DNA of 64,000 nucleotides from assembly GCF_910591885.1 (NCBI RefSeq), contig NW_025963555.1, positions 62,001-126,000 on the forward strand. The letters run 5' to 3'. The position numbers were made by a program, and so were the translations under genes. The notes under the pieces are model-generated. The model had not been told where the DNA came from and did not search any database. It was given only the letters and a program-made list of their open reading frames with translations. Shown piece by piece: positions 9,295 to 22,585 of this stretch; within the stretch, counting starts at the first letter, position 1, and the number at the start of each line of letters is the position of its first letter. This stretch comes from Bombus terrestris. Lineage: Eukaryota > Arthropoda > Insecta > Hymenoptera > Apidae.

Positions 9295-11403
9295 TCCGTA
9301 TGTGCCAAACCGTTGGTTTTTGACACACCTTTACGCGTATCTCGCTCGCTGCGCTCGCTCGAAAACTATAGCCTAACCTAAAACCAATCCATCTTGCGTT
9401 CATTATTCGATATGGTGGCAACATATTTCGAATTTGCGAACGTGTCGGATCGGTTGTGAGGTTGGACAGGATTTTTACGAGCGAGCGGAGCGAGCGATCA
9501 ACGATAACAATTTGCAAGCCATACACATACCTTATATCGCCTTGCATATATTTCGTGTTACTACCTTATTTTGTCAGCCATTTCGGACATCACATTGCAC
9601 TGTAGTATGTGGAAATAGTACTATTTATGTGAAACTATTCATAAACTGTAAACATTTGTCAGTAGGCAATAGGATAAAGACTTCCGGCTCCTCGGGCTGG
9701 TGCGAATATTTCAATGTCCATATGTGCCAAACCGTTGGTTTGTGACACACCTTTACTCGTATCTCGCTCGCTGCGCTCGCTCAAAAGCTATCGCCTAACC
9801 TAAAACCAATCCATCTTGCGTTCATTATACGATATGGTGGCGACATATTTCGAATTTGCGAACGTATCGGAACGGTTGTGAGGTTGGACTAGATTTTTAC
9901 GAGCGAGCGGAGCGAGCGAGCAACGATCACAATTTCCAAGCTATACATATACCTTATATTGCCTTGCATATAATTCGTGTTATTACCTAATTTTGTCAGA
10001 CATTTCGGACATCACATTGCACTGTACGATGTGGAAATAGTACTACTTATGTGAAGCTATTCATAAATCGTAAACATTTGTCAGTAGGCAATAGGACAAA
10101 GACTTCCGGCTCCTCGGGCTGGTGCGAATATTTCAATGTCCGTATGTGCCAAACCGTTGATTTTGACACACCTTTACGCGTATCTCGCTCGCTACGCTCG
10201 CTCGAAAACCATAGCCTAACCTAAATCCAATCCATCTTGCGTTCATTATTCGATATGGTGGCGACATATTTCAAATTTGGGAACGTATCGGATCGGATGT
10301 GAGGTTGGACTAAATTTTTACGAGCGAGCGGAGCGAGCGAGCAACGGTCACAATTTCCAAGCTATACATATACCTTATATTGCCTTGCATATATTTCGTG
10401 TTACTACCTTATTTTGTCAGCCATTTCGGACATCACATTGCACTGTAGTATGAGGAAATAGTACTATTTATGTGAAACTATTCATAAACTGTAAACATTT
10501 GTCAGTAGGCAATAGGATAAAGACTTCCGGCTCCTCGGGCTGGTGCGAATATTTCAATGTCTGTATGTGTCAAACCGTTGGTTTGTGACACACCTTTACG
10601 CGTATCTCGCTCGCTGCGCTCGCTCGAAAACTATAGCCTAACCTAAAACCAATCCATCTTGCGTTCATTATTCGATATGGTGGCGACATATTTCGAATTT
10701 GCGAACGTGTCGGATCGGCTGTGAGGTTGGACAGGATTTTTACGAGCGAGCGGAGCGAGCGAGCAACGATCACAATTTGCAAGCCATACATATACCTTAT
10801 ATTGCCTTGCATATATTTCGTGTTATTACCTAATTTTGTCAGACATTTCGGACATCACATTGCACTGTACTATGTGGAAATAGTACTATTTATATGAAAC
10901 TATTCATAAACTGTAAACATTTGTCAGTAGGCAACAGGATAAACACTTCCGGCTCCTCGGGCTGGTGCGAAAATTTCAATGTCCGTATGTGCCAAACCGT
11001 TAGTTTGTGACACACCTTTACGCGTATCTCGCTCGCTGCGCTCGCTCGAAAACTATAGCCTAACCTAAAACCAATCCATCTTGCGTTCATTATTCGATAT
11101 GGTGGCAACATATTTCGAATTTGCGAACGTGTCGGATCGGTTGTGAGGTTGGACAGGATTTTTACGAGAGAGCGGAGCGAGCGAGCAACGATCACAATTT
11201 CCAAGCTATACATATACCTTATATTGCCTTGCATATAATTCGTGTTATTACCTAATTTTGTTAGACATTTCGGACATCACATTGCACTGTACGATGTGGA
11301 AATAGTACTACTTATGTGAAACTATTCATAAACCGTAAACATTTGTCAGTAGGCAATAGGACAAAGACTTCCGGCTCCTCGGGCTGGTGCGAAAATTTCA
11401 ATG
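9295..11403 (+). repeat. Second 5-mer HOR, copy 1 (2,109 bp: g-f-b-d/e-a)
   Basis: Monomers start at 9203 (g), 9625 (f), 10047 (b, 421 bp), 10468 (d/e hybrid) and 10890 (a). The f type is distinctive: GTCCATATGTGCC, TTTACTCG, AAAGCTATCGCC, TTATACGATATGG, CGTATCGGAACGG and GGACTAGA. The g type has CGATCAACGATAAC and TTATATCGCC. The d/e unit carries GTATGTGTCAAACC. All these rare marks reappear 2,109 bp downstream, so the tandem duplication looks recent. Confidence 0.9.
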
Positions 11404-13369
11404 TCCGTATGTGCCAAACCGTTGGTTTTTGACACACCTTTACGCGTATCTCGCTCGCTGCGCTCGCTCGAAAACTATAGCCTAACCTAAAACCAATCCA
11501 TCTTGCGTTCATTATTCGATATGGTGGCAACATATTTCGAATTTGCGAACGTGTCGGATCGGTTGTGAGGTTGGACAGGATTTTTACGAGCGAGCGGAGC
11601 GAGCGATCAACGATAACAATTTGCAAGCCATACACATACCTTATATCGCCTTGCATATATTTCGTGTTACTACCTTATTTTGTCAGCCATTTCGGACATC
11701 ACATTGCACTGTAGTATGTGGAAATAGTACTATTTATGTGAAACTATTCATAAACTGTAAACATTTGTCAGTAGGCAATAGGATAAAGACTTCCGGCTCC
11801 TCGGGCTGGTGCGAATATTTCAATGTCCATATGTGCCAAACCGTTGGTTTGTGACACACCTTTACTCGTATCTCGCTCGCTGCGCTCGCTCAAAAGCTAT
11901 CGCCTAACCTAAAACCAATCCATCTTGCGTTCATTATACGATATGGTGGCGACATATTTCGAATTTGCGAACGTATCGGAACGGTTGTGAGGTTGGACTA
12001 GATTTTTACGAGCGAGCGGAGCGAGCGAGCAACGATCACAATTTCCAAGCTATACATATACCTTATATTGCCTTGCATATAATTCGTGTTATTACCTAAT
12101 TTTGTCAGACATTTCGGACATCACATTGCACTGTACGATGTGGAAATAGTACTACTTATGTGAAGCTATTCATAAATCGTAAACATTTGTCAGTAGGCAA
12201 TAGGACAAAGACTTCCGGCTCCTCGGGCTGGTGCGAATATTTCAATGTCCGTATGTGCCAAACCGTTGATTTTGACACACCTTTACGCGTATCTCGCTCG
12301 CTACGCTCGCTCGAAAACCATAGCCTAACCTAAATCCAATCCATCTTGCGTTCATTATTCGATATGGTGGCGACATATTTCAAATTTGGGAACGTATCGG
12401 ATCGGATGTGAGGTTGGACTAAATTTTTACGAGCGAGCGGAGCGAGCGAGCAACGGTCACAATTTCCAAGCTATACATATACCTTATATTGCCTTGCATA
12501 TATTTCGTGTTACTACCTTATTTTGTCAGCCATTTCGGACATCACATTGCACTGTAGTATGAGGAAATAGTACTATTTATGTGAAACTATTCATAAACTG
12601 TAAACATTTGTCAGTAGGCAATAGGATAAAGACTTCCGGCTCCTCGGGCTGGTGCGAATATTTCAATGTCTGTATGTGTCAAACCGTTGGTTTGTGACAC
12701 ACCTTTACGCGTATCTCGCTCGCTGCGCTCGCTCGAAAACTATAGCCTAACCTAAAACCAATCCATCTTGCGTTCATTATTCGATATGGTGGCGACATAT
12801 TTCGAATTTGCGAACGTGTCGGATCGGCTGTGAGGTTGGACAGGATTTTTACGAGCGAGCGGAGCGAGCGAGCAACGATCACAATTTGCAAGCCATACAC
12901 ATACCTTATATTGCCTTGCATATATTTCGTGTTATTACCTAATTTTGTCAGACATTTCGGACATCACATTGCACTGTACTATGTGGAAATAGTACTATTT
13001 ATATGAAACTATTCATAAACTGTAAACATTTGTCAGTAGGCAACAGGATAAACACTTCCGGCTCCTCGGGCTGGTGCGAAAATTTCAATGTCCGTATGTG
13101 CCAAACCGTTAGTTTGTGACACACCTTTACGCGTATCTCGCTCGCTGCGCTCGCTCGAAAACTATAGCCTAACCTAAAACCAATCCATCTTGCGTTCATT
13201 ATTCGATATGGTGGCAACATATTTCGAATTTGCGAACGTGTCGGATCGGTTGTGAGGTTGGACAGGATTTTTACGAGAGAGCGGAGCGAGCGAGCAACGA
13301 TCACAATTTCCAAGCTATACATATACCTTATATTGCCTTGCATATAATTCGTGTTATTACCTAATTTTG
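11404..13369 (+). repeat. Second 5-mer HOR, copy 2
   Basis: Monomers start at 11312 (g, from about 11404), 11734 (f), 12156 (b), 12577 (d/e) and 12999 (a). It matches copy 1 with almost no differences seen; one is CATACATATACC near 10784 versus CATACACATACC near 12893. The match ends at 13370, where TTGTCAGACATTTC and ACGGTGCGG lead into a class C monomer, whereas copy 1 reads TTGTTAGAC and ACGATGTGG and leads into g. Confidence 0.9.
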
Positions 13370-13420
13370 TCAGACATTTCGGACATCACATTGCACTGTA
13401 CGGTGCGGAAATAGTACTAT

Positions 13421-16374
13421 TTATATGAAACTATTCATAAACTGTAAACATTTGTCAGTAGGCAATAGGATAAAGACTTCCGCCTCCTCGGGCTGGTGCA
13501 AACATTTCAATGTCACCATGTGCCAAACCGTTGGATTGTGACACACCTCTCCGCGTCCCTCGCTCGCCATGCTCGCTCGAAAGCTGTAGCCCAACCGAAA
13601 ACCAATCCCTCTTGCGTTAGTCATTCGACATGGAGGCGACTTATTTCAAATTTGCGAACGTGTCGGATCGGTTGTGAGGTTGGACAGGATTTTTACGAGA
13701 GAGCGGAGCGAGCGAGCAACGATCACAATTTCCAAGCTATACATATACCTTATATTGCCTTGCATATAATTCGTGTTATTACCTAATTTTGTTAGACATT
13801 TCGGACATCACATTGCACTGTACGATGTGGAAATAGTACTACTTATGTGAAACTATTCATAAACCGTAAACATTTGTCAGTAGGCAATAGGACAAAGACT
13901 TCCGGCTCCTCGGGCTGGTGCGAAAATTTCAATGTCCGTATGTGCCAAACCGTTGGTTTTTGACACACCTTTACTCGTATCTCGCTCGCTGCGCTCGCTC
14001 GAAAACCATAGCCTAACCTAAATCCAATCCATCTTGCGTTCATTATTCGATATGGTGGCAACATATTTCAAATTTGGGAACGTATCGGATCGGATGTGAG
14101 GTTGGACTAAATTTTTACGAGCAGGCGGAGCGAGCGAGCAACGGTCACAATTTCCAAGCTATACATATACCTTATGTTGCCTTGCATATATTTCGTGTTA
14201 CTACCTTATTTTGTCAGACATTTCGGACATCACATTGCACTGTACTATGTGGAAATAGTACTATTTATATGAAACTATTCATAAACTGTAAACATTTGTC
14301 AGTAGGCAATAGGATAAAGACTTCCGGCTCCTCGGGCTGGTGCGAATAATTCAATGTCCGTATGTGCCAAACCGTTGGTTTGTGACACACCTTTACGCGT
14401 ATCTCGCTCGCTGTGCTCGCTCGAAAACTATAGCCTAACCTAAAACCAATCCATCTTGCGTTCATTATTCGATATGGTGGCGACATATTTCGAATTTGCG
14501 AACGTGTCGGATCGGCTGTGAGGTTGGACAGGATTTTTACGAGCGAGCGGAGCGAGCGAGCAACGATCACAATTTGCAAGCCATACACATACCTTATATT
14601 GCCTTGCATATATTTCGTGTTATTACCTAATTTTGTCAGACATTTCGGACATCACATTGCACTGTACTATGTGGAAATAGTAGTATTTATATGAAACTAT
14701 TCATAAACTGTAAACATTTGTCAGTAGGCAATAGGATAAATACTTCCGGCTCCTCGGGCTGGTGCGAATATTTCAATGTCCGTATGTGCCAAACCGTTGG
14801 TTTGTGACACACCTTTAGGCGTATCTCGCTCGCTGCGCTCGCTCGAAAACTATAGCCTAACCTAATACCAATCCATCTTGCGTTCATTATTCGATATGGT
14901 GGCAACATATTTCGAATTTGCGAACGTGTCGGATCGGTTGTGTGGTTGGACAGGATTTTTACGAGAGAGGGGAGCGAGTGAGCAACGATCACAATTTCCA
15001 AGCTATACATATACCTTATATTGCCTTGCATATAATTCGTGTTATTACCTAATTTTGTCAGACATTTCGGACATCACATTGCACTGTACGGTGCGGAAAT
15101 AGTACTATTTATATGAAACTATTCATAAACTGTAAACATTTGTCAGTAGGCAATAGGATAAAGACTTCCGCCTCCTCGGGCTGGTGCAAACATTTCAATG
15201 TCACCATGTGCCAAACCGTTGGATTGTGACACACCGCTCCGCGTCCCTCGCTCGCCATGCTCGCTCGAAAGCTGTAGCCCAACCGAAAACCAATCCCTCT
15301 TGCGTTAGTCATTCGACATGGAGGCGACTTATTTCAAATTTGCGAACGTGTCGGATCGGTTGTGAGGTTGGACAGGATTTTTACGAGAGAGCGGAGCGAG
15401 CGAGCAACGATCACAATTTCCAAGCTATACATATACCTTATATTGCCTTGCATATAATTCGTGTTATTACCTAATTTTGTTAGACATTTCGGACATCACA
15501 TTGCACTGTACGATGTGGAAATAGTACTACTTATGTGAAACTATTCATAAACCGTAAACATTTGTCAGTAGGCAATAGGACAAAGACTTCCGGCTCCTCG
15601 GGCTGGTGCGAAAATTTCAATGTCCGTATGTGCCAAACCGTTGGTTTTTGACACACCTTTACGCGTATCTCGCTCGCTGCGCTCGCTCGAAAACTATAGC
15701 CTAACCTAAAACCAATCCATCTTGCGTTCATTATTCGATATGGTGGCAACATATTTCGAATTTGCGAACGTGTCGGATCGGTTGTGAGGTTGGACAGGAT
15801 TTTTACGAGCGAGCGGAGCGAGCGATCAACGATCACAATTTGCAAGCCATACACATACCTTATATCGCCTTGCATATATTTCGTGTTACTACCTTATTTT
15901 GTCAGCCATTTCGGACATCACATTGCACTGTAGTATGTGGAAATAGTACTATTTATGTGAAACTATTCATAAACTGTAAACATTTGTCAGTAGGCAATAG
16001 GATAAAGACTTCCGGCTCCTCGGGCTGGTGCGAATATTTCAATGTCCATATGTGCCAAACCGTTGGTTTGTGACACACCTTTACTCGTATCTCGCTCGCT
16101 GCGCTCGCTCACAAGCTATCGCCTAACCTAAAACCAATCCATCTTGCGTTCATTATACGATATGGTGGCGACATATTTCGAATTTGCGAACGTATCGGAA
16201 CGGTTGTGAGGTTGGACTAGATTTTTACGAGCGGGCGGAGCGAGCGAGCAACGATCACAATTTCCAAGCTATACATATACCTTATATTGCCTTGCATATA
16301 TTTCGTGTTACTACCTTATTTTGTCAGCCATTTCGGACATCACATTGCACTGTAGTATGTGGAAATAGTACTAT
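13421..16374 (+). repeat. Mixed block C-b'-e-a-C-g-f
   Basis: Monomers start at 13421 (C), 13843 (b'), 14265 (e), 14687 (a variant), 15109 (C), 15531 (g) and 15953 (f). The pair 13421/13843 matches 6250/6672. The pair 14265/14687 matches 8359/8781. The pair 15531/15953 matches 11312/11734 (offset 4219), with private changes such as CTCACAAGCTATCGCC. The block thus joins pieces of both 5-mer HOR forms. The 14687 unit has private changes CCTTTAGGCG, CTAATACCAATCC, TTGTGTGGTTGG and GAGAGAGGGGAGCG. Confidence 0.82.
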
Positions 16375-19300
16375 TTATGTGAAACTATTCATAAACTGTA
16401 AACATTTGTCAGTAGGCAATAGGATAAAGACTTCCGGCTCCTCGGGCTGGTGCGAATATTTCAATGTCCATATGTGCCAAACCGTTGGTTTGTGACACAC
16501 CTTTACTCGTATCTCGCTCGCTGCGCTCGCTCGAAAACTATAGCCTAACCTAAAACCAATCCATCTTGCGTTCATTATTCGATATGGTGGCGACATATTT
16601 CGAATTTGCGAACGCGTCGGATCGGTTGTGAGGTTGGACAGGATTTTTACGAGAGAGCGGAGCGAGCGAGCAACGATCACAATTTGCAAGCCATACACAT
16701 ACCTTATATTGCCTTGCATATATTTCGTGCTACTACCTTATTTTGTCAGCCATTTCGGACATCACATTGCACTGTAGTATGAGGAAATAGTACTATTTAT
16801 GTGAAACTATTCATAAACTGTAAACATTTGTCAGTAGGCAATAGGATAAAGACTACCGGCACCTCGGGCTGGTGCGAATATTTCAATGTCTGTATGTGCC
16901 AAACCGTTGGTTTGTGACACACCTTTACGCGTATCTCGCTCGCTGCGCTCGCTCAAAAACTATAGCCTAACCTAAAACCAATCCATCTTGCGTTCATTAT
17001 TCGATATGGTGGCGACATATTTCGAATTTGCGAACGTGTCGGATCGGCTGTGAGGTTGGACAGGATTTTTACGAGCGAGCGGAGCGAGCGAGCAACGATC
17101 ACAATTTGCAAGCCATACACATACCTTATATTGCCTTGCATATATTTCGTGATATTACCTAATTTTGTCAGACATTTCGGACATCACATTGCACTGTACT
17201 ATGTGGAAATAGTACTATTTATATGAAACTATTCATAAACTGTAAACATTTGTCAGTAGGCAATATGATAAACACTTTCGGCTCCTCGGGCTGGTGCGAA
17301 TATTTCAATGTCCGTATGTGCCAAACCGTTGGTTTGTGACACACCTTTACGAGTATCTCGCTCGCTGCGCTCGCTCGAAAACTATAGCCTAACCTAAAAC
17401 CAATCCATCTTGCGTTCATTATTCGATTTGGTGGCGACATATTTCGAATTTGCGAACGTGTCGGATCGGTTGTGAGGTTGGACAGGATTTTTACGAGAGA
17501 GCGGAGCGAGCGAGCAACGATCACAATTTCCAAGCTATACATATACCTTATATTGCCTTGCATATAATTCTTGTTATTACCTAATTTTGTCAGACATTTC
17601 GGACATCACATTGCACTGTACGATGTGGAAATAGTACTACTTATGTGAAACTATTCATAAACCGTAAACATTTGTCAGTAGGCAATAGGACAAAGACTTC
17701 CGGCTCCTCGGGCTGGTGCGAATATTTCAATGTCCGTATGTGCCAAACCGTAGATTTTGACACACCTTTACGCGTATCTCGCTCGCTACGCTCGCTCGAA
17801 AACCATAGCCTAACCTAAAACCAATCCATCTTGCGTTCATTATTCGATATAGTGGCGACATATTTCAAATTTGGGAACGTGTCGGATCGGATGTGAGGTT
17901 GGACTAAATTTTTATGAGCGAGCGGAGCGAGCGAGCAACGATCACAATTTCCAAGCTATACATATACCTTATATTGCCTTGCATATATTTCGTGTTACTA
18001 CCTTATTTTGTCAGCCATTTCGGACATCACATTGCACTGTAGTATGTGGAAATAGTACTATTTATGTGAAACTATTCATAAACTGTAAACATTTGTCAGT
18101 AGGCAATAGGACAAAGACTTCCGGCTCCTCGGGCTGGTGCGAATATTTCAATGTCCGTATGTGCCAAACCGTTGGTTTTTGACACACCTTTACGCGTATC
18201 TCGCTCGCTGCGCTCGCTCGAAAACTATAGCCTAACCTAAAAGCAATCCATCTTACGTTCATTATTCGATATTGTGGCGACATATTTCAAATTTGGGAAC
18301 GTGTCGGATCGGATGTGAGGTTGGACTAAATTTTTACGAGCGAGCGGAGCGAGCGAGCAACGGTCACAATTTGCAAGCCATACACATACCTTATATTGCC
18401 TTGCATATATTTCGTGTTACTACCTTATTTTGTCAGCCATTTCGGACATCACATTGCACTGTAGTATGAGGAAATAGTACTATTTATGTGAAACTATTCA
18501 TAAACTGTAAACACTTGTCAGTAGGCAATAGGATAAAGACTTCCGGCTCCTCGGGCTGGTGCGAATATTTCAATGTCCGTATGTGCCAAACCGTTGGTTT
18601 GTGACACACCTTTACGCGTGTCTCGCTCGCTGCGCTCGCTCGAAAACTATAGCCTAACCTAAAACCAATCCATCTTGCGTTCATTATTCGATATTGTGGC
18701 GACATATTTCAAATTTGGGAACGTGTCGGATCGGATGTGAGGTTGGACTAAATTTTTACGAGCGAGCGGAGCGAGCGAGCAACGATCACAATTTCCAAGC
18801 TATACATATACCTTATATTGCCTTGCATATATTTCGTGTTACTACCTTATTTTGTCAGCCATTTCGGACATCACATTGCACTGTAGTATGTGGAAATAGT
18901 ACTATTTATGTGAAACTATTCATAAACTGTAAACATTTGTCAGTAGGCAGTAGGATAAACACTTCCGGCTCCTCGGGCTGGTGCGAATATTTCAATGTCC
19001 GTATGTGCCAAACCGTTGGTTTGTGACACACCTTTACGCGTATCTCGCTCGCTGCGCTCGCTAGAAAACTATAGCCTAACCTAAAACCAATCCATCTTGC
19101 GTTCATTATTCGATATGGTGGCGACACATTTCGAATTTGCGAACGTGTCGGATCGGTTGTGAGGTTGGACAGGATTTTTACGAGAGAGCGGAGCGAGCGA
19201 GCAACGATCACAATTTCCAAGCTATACATATACCTTATATTGCCTTGCATATATTTCGTGTTACTACCTTATTTTGTCAGCCATTTCGGACATCACATAG

Positions 19301-21319
19301 CACTGTAGTATGAGGAAATAGTACTATTTATGTGAAACTATTCATAAACTGTAAACATTTGTCAATAGGCAATAGGACAAAGACTTCCGGCTCCTCGGGC
19401 TGGTGCGAATATGTCAATGTCCGTATGTGCCAAACCGTTGATTTTGACACACCTTTACGCGTATCTCGCTCGCTACGCTCGCTCGAAAACCATAGCCTAA
19501 CCTAAAACCAATCCATCTTGCGTTCATTATTCGATATGGTGGCGACATATTTCAAATTTGGGAACGTATCGGATCGGATGTGAGGTTGGACTAAATTTTT
19601 ACGAGCGAGCGGAGCGAGCGAGCAACGGTCACAATTTCCAAGCTATACATATACCTTATATTGCCTTGCATATATTTCGTGTTACTACCTTATTTTGTCA
19701 GCCATTTCGGACATCACATAGCACTGTAGTATGAGGAAATAGTACTATTTATGTGAAACTCTTCATAAACTGTAAACACTTGTCAGTAGGCAATAGGATA
19801 AAGACTTCCGGCTCCTCGGGCTCGTGCGAATATTTCAATGTCTGTATGTGCCAAACCGTTGGTTTGTGACACACCTTTACGCGTGTCTCGCTCGCTGCGC
19901 TCGCTCGAAAACTATAGCCTAACCTAAAACCAATCCATCTTGCGTTCATTATTCGATATGGTGGCGACATATTTCGAATTTGCGAACGTGTCGGATCGCT
20001 TGTGAGGATGGACAGGATTTTTACGAGCGAGCGGAGCGAGCGAGCAACGATCACAATTTGCAAGCCATACACATACCTTATATTGCCTTGCATATATTTC
20101 GTGTTATTACCTAATTTTGTCAGACATTTCGGACATCACATTGCACTGTACGATGTGGAAATAGTACTACTTATGTGAAACTATTCATAAACCGTAAACA
20201 TTTGTCAGTAGGCAATAGGACAAAGACTTCCGTCTCCTCGGGCTGGTGCGAATATTTCAATGTCCGTATGTGCCAAACCGTTGATTTTGACACACCTTTA
20301 CGCGTATCTCGCTCGCTACGCTCGCTCGAAAGCCATAGCCTAACCTAAAACCAATCCATCTTGCGTTCATTATTCGATATGGTGGCGACATATTTCAAAT
20401 TTGGGAACGTATCGGATCGGATGTGAGGTTGGACTAAATTTTTACGAGCGAGCGGAGCGAGCGAGCAACGGTCACAATTTCCAAGCTATACATATACCTT
20501 ATATTGCCTTGCATATATTTCGTGTTACTACCTTATTTTGTCAGCCATTTCGGACATCACAGTGCACTGTAGTATGAGGAAATAGTACTATTTATGTGAA
20601 ACTATTCATAAACTGTAAACATTTGTCAGTAGGCAATAGGATAAAGACTTCCGGCTCCTCGGGCTGGTGCGAATATTTCAATGTCTGCATGTGCCAAACC
20701 GTTGGTTTGTGACACACCTTTACGCGTGTCTCGCTCGCTGCGCTCGCTCGAAAACTATAGCCTAACCTAAAACCAATCCAAATTGCGTTCATTATTCGAT
20801 ATGGTGGCGACATATTTCGAATTTGCGAACGTGTCGGACCGGTTGTGAGGTTGGACAGGATTTTTACGAGAGAGCGGAGCGAGCGAGCAACGATCACAAT
20901 TTCCAAGCTATACATATACCTTATATTGCCTTGCATATAATTCGTGTTATTACCTAATTTTGTCAGACATTTCGGACATCACATTGCACTGTACGATGTG
21001 GAAATAGTACTACTTATGTGAAACTATTCATAAACCGTAAACATTTGTCAGTAGGCAATAGGACAAACACTTCCGGCTCCTCGGGCTGGTGCGAATATTT
21101 CAATGTCCGTATGTGCCAAACCGTTGGTTAGTGACACACCTTTACGCGTATCTGGCTCGCCGCGCTCGCTCGAAAATTATAGCCTAACCTAAAACCAATC
21201 CATCTTGCGTTCATTATTCGATATGGTGGCGACATATTTCGAATTTGCGAACGTGTCGGATCGGTTGTGAGGTTGGACAGGATTTCTACGAGCGAGCGGA
21301 GCGAGCGAGCAACGAGCAC
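16375..21319 (+). repeat. Irregular transition region with class A/B dimers
   Basis: Monomers start at 16375, 16797, 17219, 17641, 18062, 18484, 18906, 19328, 19749, 20171, 20592 and 21014. No long HOR is evident. The units 18062 and 18484 are adjacent near-copies with GATATTGTGGCG. The pairs 19328+19749 and 20171+20592 form an 843-bp B-A dimer repeated twice. The unit 16797 has private GACTACCGGCACCTCGGG. Variants common further right first appear here: GCGTGTCTCG near 18617, CCAAATTGCG near 20779 and TTTCTACGAGCG near 21285. That makes this a boundary between homogenised domains. Confidence 0.8.
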
Positions 21320-22585
21320 AATTTGCAAGCCATACACATACCTTATATTGCCTTGCATATATTTCGTGTTATTACCTAATTTTGTCAGACATTTCGGACA
21401 TCACATTGCACTGTACTATGTGGAAATAGTACTATTTATATGAAACTATTCATAAACTGTAAACATTTGTCAGTAGGCAATAGGATAAAGACTTCCGGCT
21501 CCTCGGGCTGGTGCGAATAATTCAATGTCCGTATGTGCCAAACCGTTGGTTTGTGACACACCTTTACGCGTATCTCGCTCGCTGCGCTCGCTCGAAAACT
21601 ATAGCCTAACCTAAAACCAATCCAAATTGCGTTCATTATTCGATATGGTGGCGACATATTTCAAATTTGGGAACGTGTCGGATCGGATGTGAGGTTGGAC
21701 TAAATTTTTACTAGCGAGCGGAGCGAGCGAGCAACGATCACAATTTCCAAGCTATACATATACCTTATATCGCCTTGCATATATTTCGTGTTACTACCTT
21801 ATTTTGTCAGCCATTTCGGACATCACATTGCACTGTAGTATGTGGAAATAGTACTATTTATGTGAAACTATTCATAAACTGTAAACATTTGTCAGTAGGC
21901 AATAGGATAAAGACTTCCGGCTCCTCGGGCTGGTGCGAATATTTCAATGTCCATATGTGCCAAACCGTTGGTTTGTGACACACCTTAACGCGTATCTCGC
22001 TCGCTGCGCTCGCTCGAAAACTATAGCCTAACCTAAAACCAATCCAAATTGCGTTCATTATTCGATATGGTGGCGACACATTTCGAATTTGCGAACGTGT
22101 CGGATCGGTTGTGAGGTTGGACAGGATTTTTACGAGAGAGCGGAGCGAGCGAGCAACGATCACAATTTCCTAGCTATACATATACCTTATATTGCCTTCC
22201 ATATAATTCGTGTTATTACCTAATTTTGTCAGACATTTCGGACATCACATTGCACTGTACGATGTGGAAATAGTACTACTTATGTGAAACTATTCATAAA
22301 CCGTAAACATTTGTCAGTAGGCAATAGGATAAAGACTTCCGGCTCCTCGGGCTGGTGCGAATATTTCAATGTCCATATGTGCCAAACCGTTGGTTTGTGA
22401 CACACCTTTACGCGTATCTCGCTCGCTGCGCTCGCTCGAAAACTATAGCCTAACCTAAAACCAATCCATCTTGCGTTCATTATTCGATATGGTGGCGACA
22501 TATTTCGAATTTGCGAACGTGTCGTATCGGTTGTGAGGTTGGACAGGATTTTTACGAGCGAGCGGAGCGAGCGAGCAACGATCAC
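21320..22585 (+). repeat. 3-mer HOR, copy 1 (1,266 bp)
   Basis: It covers the monomers starting at 21436, 21858 and 22280. Rare marks are TTTACTAGCGAGCGG (near 21706), CACCTTAACGCG (near 21982), TTCCTAGCTATAC (near 22167), GCCTTCCATATAATTCG (near 22193) and GTGTCGTATCGG (near 22519). All recur 1,266 bp later. The three members are a B-like unit, an A unit with GACACATTTCG, and an A unit with GTCGTATCGG. Confidence 0.92.
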
